Part shown: piece by piece, positions 55,164-64,000 of the stretch | Layout of the letters: every line of letters begins with the position of its first letter | How positions within the stretch are numbered: the first letter of the stretch is position 1 | Assembly (NCBI RefSeq): GCF_900005765.1 | Contig: NC_041688.1 | Location: forward strand, 1 to 64,000 | DNA length: 64,000 bases | Source of the DNA: Plasmodium relictum | Lineage: Eukaryota > Apicomplexa > Aconoidasida > Haemosporida > Plasmodiidae | Direction of reading: 5' to 3' | Position numbers and translations under genes: made by a program | The notes under the pieces: generated by a model | What the model was told of the DNA's origin: nothing | The model's database searches: none | Seen by the model: only the letters and a program-made list of their open reading frames with translations

Positions 55164-58100
55164 TCAAGTTTTCTTTAATTTTGATATAACTATTAGTGAT
55201 AATAAATGCAAAATCAAAAAGAAAATAAATACAAGAGTACAAACATTTTTTGAATCTTCTATGTTATAGTAACTTATTATCACTAAAGAAAAAGAAAAAA
55301 AAAAAATAATAAAATGAAATAAAATCACATATAAAATAAGCTATTTATAAAATAGTAAAAGATAATTGTTTAAAAAAATTACAATATTCAAAGTAACATG
55401 AAGCAAAAGAACTAAAATCCAAAATACTAGAATAGAAAGAGCACATTATGTTATGTATATTTTTTATATAAGCCTACAAATAATAAAAAAAAAAATTTGA
55501 GATGAACCTAAAGAAAATACACTGAAAATTAGTTGATAATGGAATAATTATCAATCAAAAATAAAATTATTAAAAATTAATTATTATTTTAGCAAATTTT
55601 ATAAATATAATTTAATTATTATAATAAATAAAAATATACATAAAACGAATTATTTTATATAAAAAAAAGGAAAAGATAAGTGACTAGAAATTTATGATAA
55701 TAAATTATTCCAAAATACATTTAAAAGTAAAATGGTATGCTTATTCCTTTAATTGTGTGAGAAACTTATAAAAAAAATATATAATCAAAAGATATGAAAA
55801 ATATTACCTTCGTAACTAGAATAAAAATAGGCATATAAAAAAAAGTTTTATGAAGAGATTTTAAAGCAGTTTCCAAAAACTAAAGAAAAAAAAAAATTTA
55901 TATAAAATTATATTATAATTATTTTCTTTTTTTCTTTTTTTTATAATTATAAAAAAGAAGGAAACATATTGATATTACTAATAATCCAATTTGATTATAT
56001 CCGTTATGTAAAAACAAAAAACGTAATGTCATCAATAATATATTAATAATTGAACTTAGAAAAATAGATGAAGAATATGATTCCTCATTAAAATAACTAA
56101 TATAAAGATACAAACCTATTAGATCAGTTATGTGATTTACTAAACTTAGATAGCAGTATAAGTGCAAACCTATTGTTATATTTTTAATTTTATAATTTAA
56201 AAATATTCTTTCAAATGTTGGAATAATTAATAATAAGCAAATATAAAAAATATTCGAAAAATTCAAATTGTTTAATAATAATTTAAATGGGTAATTTATT
56301 ATAATTTTCTTTTTGTTGCTTTTATTGTTATATTTATATATATTATATCCATTTTTATATAGTTTATTATTATTAATATTTATTATTATTTTTTTTTTTT
56401 CATTCATATATTCCATTTCTTCGCCAATTATATTATTATTTTTAATATTTGAACTGTCTTTATCTGAATAATATTTTAATTTGTTTATTTCACATAAGTT
56501 TCTTATATTTTTTATAATAGGTATTTTTATTAGATAATTTTGTTTTTCTTTAATAGCATGTTTATTTTCTTCATCATATTTTACATTTTGTAGAGTAAGT
56601 AATGTGTAATTATAATTTGCATTGTCTTCTTTAAAAATATTTTTTTTTATTTTTGGAAATAAATTAAATAAATTAAAAATATGGGAGATATATTTTAACT
56701 TAAGAAAAATTAGTTGTATATATCTTGATTTCTTTTTTTCTGTATTATCATTTACAAACCTATTCATAACAAAATTCTCATGATAGATAGCTTTTTTCGG
56801 AGAACAAATATTATCTCTGTCTTTATTTATATGCTTTATTATTTTTTTATTTATTGAATAATTGCAATTTGATTCTCCATTTTTACTGACGTTTAATTCA
56901 TCCTTGTCTATAATTATTTTAAAGGGATCATTCTTAGTAGAGTTTAGTAATTTACTGTAAGATATATCACCTTTTTTATTATTATAATGATTAAAATTTA
57001 TAAATTTTTTATCATAGTAAGATTTAAAAATATTATTTTTGTTTTTTAGAAATATGATTGAAAGAATAAAAATAGATAATACTTTTATAAAGGTATTTAT
57101 AATCATAATATTTACTTGTTTAAATGAAAAAATAAAAATATGATAAATGAAATATATAAATATAGTTGATACACTTAATACCATTTTGCTAATAACCTGT
57201 AGAATATAAATAGAATTTATAGTAATTTCTTTTTTATATATATTTGTAAATTTTCCGCATAAAAAAAATATATTATCTGAAATAACATCTGTTACACTTT
57301 CTAGTAAAGAATATAAAAAACAAAAAAAAAAAATTTTTTCTTTTTTTGTTATAATATTATTAGAAATGAGAATTAAGATAAATGAGTTGAAAATTTGGAT
57401 AATTATACATGATAATATAAGTATATTTAATTTTAAATTATAATACTCTGCATTAATTTTATTATTTATCATTTTTCTTATGTTATATGAATTGCTACTT
57501 TTTTCATTGTGAAAACTTTTAAATTTATTATAATAATAATATTTATTGTCTGGAATTGAAAAATTACTTTCTATTAATTCGTTGCTATATTCAAATAAAT
57601 ATTCTATACTTAAATTTCCTATTAAGCTTTTAAATAAATTTTTTAAGCGTGTGTTATTTTTGTTTTCTTTATCTTTTAAATCATCAAAAATAATATCATT
57701 ATTAGATTTATATTTAAATATTTCATCAATCGAATGTAAATTGTTTGTTAAAAAATTATTATCACATATATTATTTTTCTCAATAATCTTACAATACTCG
57801 AAATGTGCATGCTTACATAAGTCATTTTTATTATTTTCAAAACATTTCTCATAAATATACATATTCCCACATATCTTAGAACTCTCATTATTTAAAATGG
57901 AATTATTTTTTCTTAAATTGTTGTGATAATTAAAAAAGTAGTTTTCTCCTTTTTTTATCTTCTTATCTTGTTTTTCCACATTATTACTTTTTTTGTTGAA
58001 TTCAGATGATGAACTGAAATTTTCAATCTTTCTATTATTATTATCTTTTAAAATATCATTAAAACAAAATGAATTACTAAATATTTTCATATTAGTTTTT

Positions 58101-59089
58101 CTACTGAAATTATCATGATTAGCATTATAAGTTTCACTTGTAATATTATCGTCAATAGCATTATAACTACATATGCTGTAATTATTCTTATTATTACGTA
58201 AGTTACCCAATTTAATATTCTTGATTTTAATAGTATTTCCTTTTCTTAAAATATTGAAAAAGACTTTTTTTTCATCATTTAAATTTCTTTTTTTTCTTTT
58301 AGTAAATATGTTAATTCTTTCTTTTAATATATTATAATAAAGTTTTTTATTAAAAACATCATATTTCTTACTTCTATTTAATAAATTATCTTTTATATGA
58401 TTATTTTTGCATCGTACTTCTTTTATTCTTCCCTTTTTATATATTATTCTGTGAATTAATGTTTTCTTGGCATTTTTATTTTTTGTATAATATTCTAATC
58501 TTTTTTTATAAATAAGAGACTTCTTTTTTCTCAATTTATATTTTTTATATTTGTATATAGAGATATTAGAAGTATCATTTATGTATACACAATTTAACTT
58601 TTTTTTTTTATCTGTTTTATCTTGTTTAATCCCTTTTTTATGACTAAAGTTTTCATTCACTTTATAAATTGGATTTTCATAAGATACTGAGGAATAATAA
58701 GGTTTTTTAAAATCATTATTAATTTTTCTAAAGTAGAAATGCATATATATATAGTATGCAATATAGTCAAAAAAAAGTGTGTAAACGCATTTTAAGCAAA
58801 TAGGCAAGTATACAACTACAAATAATTTTGTGTTTAAAAACTTGTCACTATTCCTGTTATTAAAATTAAAAATATTAGTAAAATAATAAAATAAATTTTT
58901 TTCTTTTTTTGACTTTTCCAAATTCTCATATTTACTTAATAAATAAGTAAAGAAATGAGATATAGTAATTTCAGCATAAGTATAAGTTATTCTTAAAAAA
59001 AAAATATATAAAAAAATTATATGGTAAATATAACAATTATTGATACAATAAAAATAATTAAAAAAATTTAGCAATTTTTCTTTTATCAT
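55164..59089 (-). CDS. Polytopic membrane transporter, BT1/MFS-like, four exons
   Basis: Exons 55979-59089, 55808-55879, 55383-55473 and 55164-55282; phases 0, 0, 1; 1,130 residues. The large frame can be read to its own stop at 55919, but that tail is poly-Lys. Splicing at GGATTA|GTAATATC instead joins three short exons of good protein character (FLETALKSLHKTFFYMPIFI; IKNIHNIMCSFYSSILDFSS; NVCTLVFIFFLILHLLSLIV). The pattern is two N-terminal hydrophobic segments, a ~430-residue Lys/Asn-rich loop, about four helices, another loop, then a C-terminal half (TFERIFLNYKIKNITIGLHL, LYLYISYFNEE) ending in P..I...K ... M.S..SSI.DF ... L.I. This end pattern resembles biopterin/folate (BT1) transporters of the MFS. 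Substrate unknown; family assignment is tentative, the membrane nature is clear. Confidence 0.6.
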
Positions 59090-60893
59090 TTTTATAATCT
59101 TTAAATTTAAATTATTTGTTTATTTTTCCTTATTATAATAAACCATATAGAACAAAAAACTTTTATAACTTCAAAGATAAAAAATTGTCTTAAATATTAA
59201 GGAAATGACAATATTAAAATATTTGAGTTCAAAACAAAAAAAAAATTATATTTTAAATATATTAATAAACTTACACTATATTTTATTTTAGACAATAATA
59301 GAATATAATATATATTCATATATATAAATACATATTATAAAATTCATTAAAATAAGTAACAAAAAATGAAAATTCAAAAGAAAAAAAAGGTTTGATAAAA
59401 AGAATTAAAGAATGTTACAAACATAAGTTAATTAAAATATAAAAATCAAAGAATGTTACAAAAATAAGTCAAATAAAACATAAAAGTGCGAAATGTATGT
59501 GCAAAAAAAAAAAAAAAAAAATGTAACATAATAATTGCAAAAAAAATGAACAGGTAAAAGATAAACTTACAAGGTATTTTAACAGAAAAGAGAAAAAAAA
59601 AAATTGAATAAAACAAATGATATGTCGATTATTTGGAAAACGTTAATTTTAATGTGAATAAATATTACACAAACTACTAATTTATTTAGATATTATAATA
59701 ATAAAATAAAGAAATTAATTCGCTTTACGAAAATTTAAATTTTAAAAATGGTATCATTAGAAACCCGTTATATCATTTTAATTAAAAAAAAATTCTTTTT
59801 AATTACTACTAATATATACAACTTTAATTTTTTAAAAAAAAGTTTATTCATAATTGTAAATGAGAATAGCATATTCAATTTTTTTTTTTTTTTTTTAATC
59901 TAGTTAAACTATATATGAATATTTTGGAAATTCCTTTTTTTCCTTTTAAGTTCCTTATGATGAAAAATTAAATAGTATTTTTATATTAAGAATATTATAA
60001 TACAAACATTTTAATTTTTTTTTTTAATTTTTTTTTCTTGAAGTCTCAAAATATAAATTAATATTCATGAATTATATTTTTAATATCATTGCATCTTAAA
60101 ATAACTACTCATTTACACATGAAATGGTGTGTTTTTCATATTTATATTAGTAAATAAGATAATTTAAAAAAAGACTTTTGTAATTTTTTTATCTAAGGTA
60201 ATTTCTTTTTTAGAATTGTTACATATTTTGTAAAATATATGTAATGGGAAAAAAAAAAAAAATATAACAATAAAAAATTAAATGAAAGTGACGATAAAAA
60301 AAAAAAAAAAATATTCTTAGATAATATGAGTAAATTTTTAATACTCTAATTTATAAAAAAAAATTTTATTATTTTTTTTTATTTTGCAGGATATTTTATA
60401 TTATAATAAATTATAACAAAAATGTAAAAAAAAAAAAAAAAAATAAAATAAAATAAAAAAGTACTTTTTCTCATATTTATAAATGTATCTTTCTCTTTAA
60501 TATTTTTTTTTATTTATTGTTTTTTTTTTTTTTTTTATTTCCCAGTTGTATTTTTAACAAAAAAGAACAGATAATTAATGATTTGTTTATTAGGGGAATA
60601 ATTTGTATTTAATTTTTTTTTCTTTTTCCTTTATAGACTTCTATAATTTTATGTATGCAAAAATTGATTAAAATAATATGTAATTTTATAGTAATATAAA
60701 TTTATTCTTTTTATAAATACGTAGTTTTTTTTTTTTTTTTTTTTGAATTAATAAAGAAAAAAAAAAAAAAAATCACAATATAAATAAAACAAAAAATAAA
60801 TAAAAGTAATATTATTATTATTGAATTTTTATTAATTTTATCTACACATATACATGTGTAATCATATTACTGTCTTAATAATATAACATAAAA
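59090..60893. promoter_or_regulatory. Long divergent intergenic region
   Basis: About 1.8 kb between the BT1-like gene (minus) and iTPT (plus). A 45-bp near-repeat is visible: the phrase AAAGAATGTTACAAA...ATAAGT occurs twice at about 59408-59431 and 59448-59470. Otherwise A/T homopolymers; no coding-like frame. Confidence 0.6.
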
Positions 60894-62438
60894 ATGAATA
60901 TATTTTTCAAAGTTTTATTAATTATTATTATAAAGATACCAATTTATTTAGGAAGAAATTTCAATAATGGAAATAAATATTATATTCAAAGTACACCTTT
61001 AAATGCAGAATATAAAAACTCATTTTCAAATATAAAAAAAATTAAATCAAATCAAGGATTTGAAAATAAGAATAATTTAAATAAGACACTTTTTCTTTAT
61101 AATTATAAACCAAAATATGGAAAGATTAAAAACATAAGGAGAGATAGTTTGAAAATTATAAATGCTCATAAAATTAATTTGAAGAAAGATAATAACTTAT
61201 TTAATAAAATAAGAGATAATTTAAATTTTATGTTATTTAATTCAATTAAGGATGATATAACAAGTTTTGAAGATGATATTGGTGACAATGGAATTATTGA
61301 TGATATATCATCATCAGACGATAATTCCTCTAACACTCCAAATGAAAAAGAAGACTCCAATACAAAAACATCAGAAAATAATAATACGAATTTAAGTATG
61401 ACTGAAAAAAAAAAGTGTTCTTTTTTAAATAAAGTAGTAGAAGGAGGAAAGACAATTTCATTATTAAGCTTATGGTATGTTTGTAATATTTTTTATAATA
61501 TTGAAAATAAAAAGGCACTGAATATTTTAAATCTTCCAATTACAATTGCTATAACTCAAATATTTGTAGGATTACCTATATTTTTAATACCATGGTTATT
61601 AAAAATAAGAAAAAGACCTGAATTATTTTATGATGAAGAGGAAATGAAAAATATAAACATTAGTGATAGAAATGCTATAGTAAAAGTTCTTCAGAAATAT
61701 AAATTATTCTTAAAAAAATATAAGAGTATAATAAAACAAAGTATATATCATGGATACGTTCATTTATTATCTGTTATAGCAATGGGCGCAGGTGCAATTA
61801 GTTTTGTTCATATAGTTAAATCATTGGAACCTTTATTTGCAGCAGTTTTTTCATTTTTCTTAATGAATAATAAAATGTCATTTTATACTTATTCGTCCTT
61901 AATACCAATTGTATTTGGTGTTTCCTTAGCATCAATAAAAGAATTATCTTTTACTTATAAAGCTTTGTATTCAACATTAGCTGCAAATATATTTTCAACA
62001 TTGAGAGCTATAGAAGCTAAGACAATGATGGGAAAAAATCTTCAAAAACTAGGAAAGAATTTAACACCAGGAAATATATTTGCATTGTTAACAATTTTTT
62101 CTGCAGTATTCTTAACACCTGCTTTATTCCTAGATGCATTCAAATGGAAAGATGCTTTTCGTTATTTAATGAACAATAATGCTAATGTAAAAATATTAAC
62201 AAGACATGTTTTAATGTCAGGTCTATGGTTCTACTTATACAATGAATTATCATTTATGGCTCTTCATCGATTAAATCATATTTCTCATGCTGTTGCAAGT
62301 ACAGTTAAAAGAGTTTTCTTAATATTAACTAGCTATTTTATATTTGGAACTAAATTTTCTTTTATGGGTGGACTTGGATCTTCTATAGCTGTTACAGGAA
62401 CATTCTTATATTCACTAGCAAAACAAAAATTTGGTTAA
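60894..62438 (+). CDS. iTPT: Apicoplast inner-membrane triose-phosphate/phosphate translocator
   Basis: A single exon of 514 residues from the ATG at 60894. Residues 1-20 form a signal peptide (MNIFFKVLLIIIIKIPIYLG). A Lys/Asn-rich, Ser-containing transit-peptide-like region runs to about 175 with an acidic stretch (EDDIGDNGIIDD). The translocator domain fills the rest, with about ten helices: SLLSLWYVCNIFYNIENKKA, HLLSVIAMGAGAISFVHIVK, FAAVFSFFLMN, and HAVASTVKRVFLILTSYFIF, the last carrying the conserved Lys-Arg of the phosphate-binding site. Plastid translocators of this family swap triose phosphate or phosphoenolpyruvate for inorganic phosphate. Plasmodium has an outer form without a leader (oTPT) and an inner form with a bipartite leader (iTPT, also written pPT). 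The leader here identifies the inner one, which feeds carbon, reducing power and ATP into the apicoplast. Confidence 0.93.
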   Translation: MNIFFKVLLIIIIKIPIYLGRNFNNGNKYYIQSTPLNAEYKNSFSNIKKIKSNQGFENKNNLNKTLFLYNYKPKYGKIKNIRRDSLKIINAHKINLKKDNNLFNKIRDNLNFMLFNSIKDDITSFEDDIGDNGIIDDISSSDDNSSNTPNEKEDSNTKTSENNNTNLSMTEKKKCSFLNKVVEGGKTISLLSLWYVCNIFYNIENKKALNILNLPITIAITQIFVGLPIFLIPWLLKIRKRPELFYDEEEMKNINISDRNAIVKVLQKYKLFLKKYKSIIKQSIYHGYVHLLSVIAMGAGAISFVHIVKSLEPLFAAVFSFFLMNNKMSFYTYSSLIPIVFGVSLASIKELSFTYKALYSTLAANIFSTLRAIEAKTMMGKNLQKLGKNLTPGNIFALLTIFSAVFLTPALFLDAFKWKDAFRYLMNNNANVKILTRHVLMSGLWFYLYNELSFMALHRLNHISHAVASTVKRVFLILTSYFIFGTKFSFMGGLGSSIAVTGTFLYSLAKQKFG

Positions 62439-63509
62439 TTTTTTTTTAAAATTTTTTATGAGTATTGCAATGTTGCAACTTTTTTTTTTTTTCTAAATAA
62501 ATTAGAAATAATAGGAAAAAAATAATTATATATTTTTATATCCTTGTTTTTGTTTTTAAAAAAAATAAAATAAAATGTATTAAAAATATTGTAAAAGTGG
62601 ATATTCTTTATATTTATATATATGTACATTCATACGTATTAATATATAACTATTTATATATATATATATTTAATTATATTTATTTTAGTGTATTTTTTAA
62701 ATATTTTTATGTTAAGGCTACATAAATAATTCTATAATATTTTTGTCTAATTTTATTTTTAAAAAAGAAATTATACATTTTAAATTTATAATGTATTCCA
62801 ATTTCTAACTTTTTAATTTTTTCAATGTAATTTTTTTTTTCTTTTTTATTTGAATTAATAAATAATTTGCATATTTTTTTTTTTTTTTTCACCTTAAAAA
62901 TTCAAAAAAATTTATTCTTACGTGTTGAATTACTATTTTATTATTATTTATTTATTTAATTTTTTTTTTTTAATACCACATTTACATTAAATATTATTTA
63001 TAAAAACATGCGTGAACTTGCATAGAGATTAAAAAGTAATAAAGCTATTTTATTTTATTTTTAATAAATATTATTTAAAATTATTTCATAAATTAGTAGT
63101 TGTAAAAAAATAATATATATTTTACCATATTTAAGAAAATAAAGTTAGTACTTATGAGAAAGAGCTATAAAGAGAAATGCTATAAAAAAAAAAAAATGAA
63201 AGCTGTGTTACCAATAAAAATTTCAGTATTAATAGTAATACTGTAAATAGATGAAATTTGTTATTAGAAGATACTGATTTCTTTGGAATTTCCTTTTTTA
63301 TTTTATATTTTCCCCTTTATGAATATACTTAATATGGAATGTATTTATTAAAAGAATTTTTTTTTTATAAAATAGTTAAAGACAACTTTCCTATAATTAT
63401 TATTTTATTTTTTGAATAGTTAATTTAAAAAGTATATATATTTTGGAGTGGACAAAAATATTTACAAAAATAATATAACTTTAAAACAAAAAAAAAAAAA
63501 AAAAAAAAA
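62439..63509. other. Convergent 3' intergenic region
   Basis: About 1.07 kb between the converging ends of iTPT and the SNARE gene. It holds the small candidate frame at 62707-62892 (minus). A short ATG frame at 63196 (MKAVLPIKISVLIVIL) stops after 16 codons. The rest is A/T homopolymer sequence. Confidence 0.55.
62707..62892 (-). CDS. Possible terminal exon or small ORF
   Basis: A 61-codon minus-strand frame without its own ATG at the 5' end, preceded directly by TTTTTAAG, a possible acceptor. It reads KLFINSNKKEKKNYIEKIKK, KLEIGIHYKFKMYNFFFKNK and RQKYYRIIYVALT and then stops. Mixed residues suggest coding, but the Lys/Asn bias could also arise from AT-rich chance. No upstream exon was found in 62900-63500. 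Not recognised. Confidence 0.22.
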   Translation of the reverse strand: MKKKKKICKLFINSNKKEKKNYIEKIKKLEIGIHYKFKMYNFFFKNKIRQKYYRIIYVALT

Positions 63510-64000
63510 CTAAAGTAAAATTATAAAAAGTATAAGAGTAGTTGTTAAGATACCAATTATTACATACAAAAAATAATTACTTGTATTACTAGTAACTCTT
63601 GTAAAAATATTTCGATTTCTATTTAGTAAGTTATTTGTTTCATCTATATCTTTGTCTATATCATCTAATAGTTCATTATGTACATTTAGTTCATTATTTA
63701 TGTTGTAACTAATATTTTTTAAATTATGTGTTGTTCCTTCAAGGAAGTTTAATTGTTCATCTTGCAATTTTATTAAGCTTTGTTGTTTTAGTAGTAGCTC
63801 TTCCTTATTTAAATCATTTATATATAGATCATTTTCATTATCAAAATCATTTATATTATCCATATTTATACTAAGTGAAACATCCTAAAAAAAAAAAAAG
63901 GAAATATATATATATATAAGTATATTCATATATTTATTTATTCATAATATATTTTAGTTTTTCTTCTTACTTCCTTATTTGTTGATGTAAAATCTTCATA
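63510..64000 (-). CDS. SNARE protein, Qc-type, C-terminal portion (cut by window edge)
   Basis: Two exons are visible: 63971-64000 (partial, runs off the right edge) and 63510-63884; the intron 63885-63970 begins GTAAGAAG and ends TTTTAG, phase 0. The last exon encodes 124 residues with a SNARE coiled coil (about KQQSLIKLQDEQLNFLEGTT then NLKNISYNINNELNVHNELL and DDIDKDIDETNNLLNRNR) and a C-terminal membrane anchor (NYFLYVIIGILTTTLILFII) with almost nothing after it, as usual for tail-anchored SNAREs. The pattern I..EL..Q..LLD..D.D.D is the Qc (syntaxin-8/6-like) type. The central layer position, normally Gln, reads His here (NELNVHNELLDD). SNAREs drive vesicle fusion in the secretory/endosomal system. 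Confidence 0.82.

Noticed and set aside
57546-57854. 102-codon plus-strand frame
   Set aside because: Antisense to the low-complexity loop of the BT1-like gene; Ser/Leu/Phe bias typical of a shadow.

Overview
The window is nuclear DNA of a malaria parasite (Plasmodium). Base composition is extremely AT-rich. Introns are short GT-AG introns with T-rich 3' ends, proteins carry long Asn/Lys/Glu/Asp low-complexity inserts, and the gene set is apicomplexan: formin 1, a CPW-WPC protein, an apicoplast triose-phosphate translocator, and a nuclear-encoded bacterial-type ribosomal protein S16. From memory, formin 1, a triose-phosphate transporter and an 18S rRNA gene also lie together near the right end of P. 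falciparum chromosome 5, so the block is probably the conserved chromosome-5-type block. The very low GC would suit an avian-malaria or falciparum-like genome; I cannot name the species.

Layout. 1-590: 5' part of an 18S rRNA gene on the minus strand, running off the left edge. 591-8275: about 7.7 kb of spacer with no intact gene but with decayed protein-coding fragments on the minus strand. 8276-14418: a TFIP11/Ntr1-like spliceosome-disassembly factor, a two-exon unknown gene, and organellar ribosomal protein S16. 15851-23396: a very large TBC-domain protein whose last ~120 codons appear shifted out of frame by one A. 25172-27408: SURF1 and a 54-codon ORF. 28352-36019: formin 1. 36768-39611: a nine-exon CPW-WPC protein (minus) divergent from a three-exon DPM3 (plus). 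39792-46038: an OB-fold plus methyltransferase protein (minus) divergent from XAP5/FAM50 (plus). The region between these two is duplicated around a 300-N gap and is almost certainly an assembly artefact. 46252-49662: a cysteine-rich multi-pass membrane protein (minus). 50514-54872: a helical-repeat-like protein (plus). 55164-59089: a BT1-like polytopic transporter (minus). 60894-62438: the apicoplast inner triose-phosphate translocator (plus). 63510-64000: the C-terminal part of a SNARE (minus), cut by the right edge.

The genes are not an operon; each is a monocistronic eukaryotic gene. Themes recur: spliceosome (TFIP11, XAP5), organelle function (S16, SURF1, iTPT), membrane trafficking (TBC, SNARE), motility and actin (formin 1), ER mannosyl donor synthesis (DPM3) and a sexual/ookinete-stage surface family (CPW-WPC). 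Several genes were readable only after joining exons by hand (DPM3, CPW-WPC, XAP5, OB-methyltransferase, BT1-like, SNARE, the 301-codon ORF with its small first exon). These splice models rest on reading-frame phase and splice-site sequence only, not on transcripts. No mobile element, CRISPR array or tRNA was seen.
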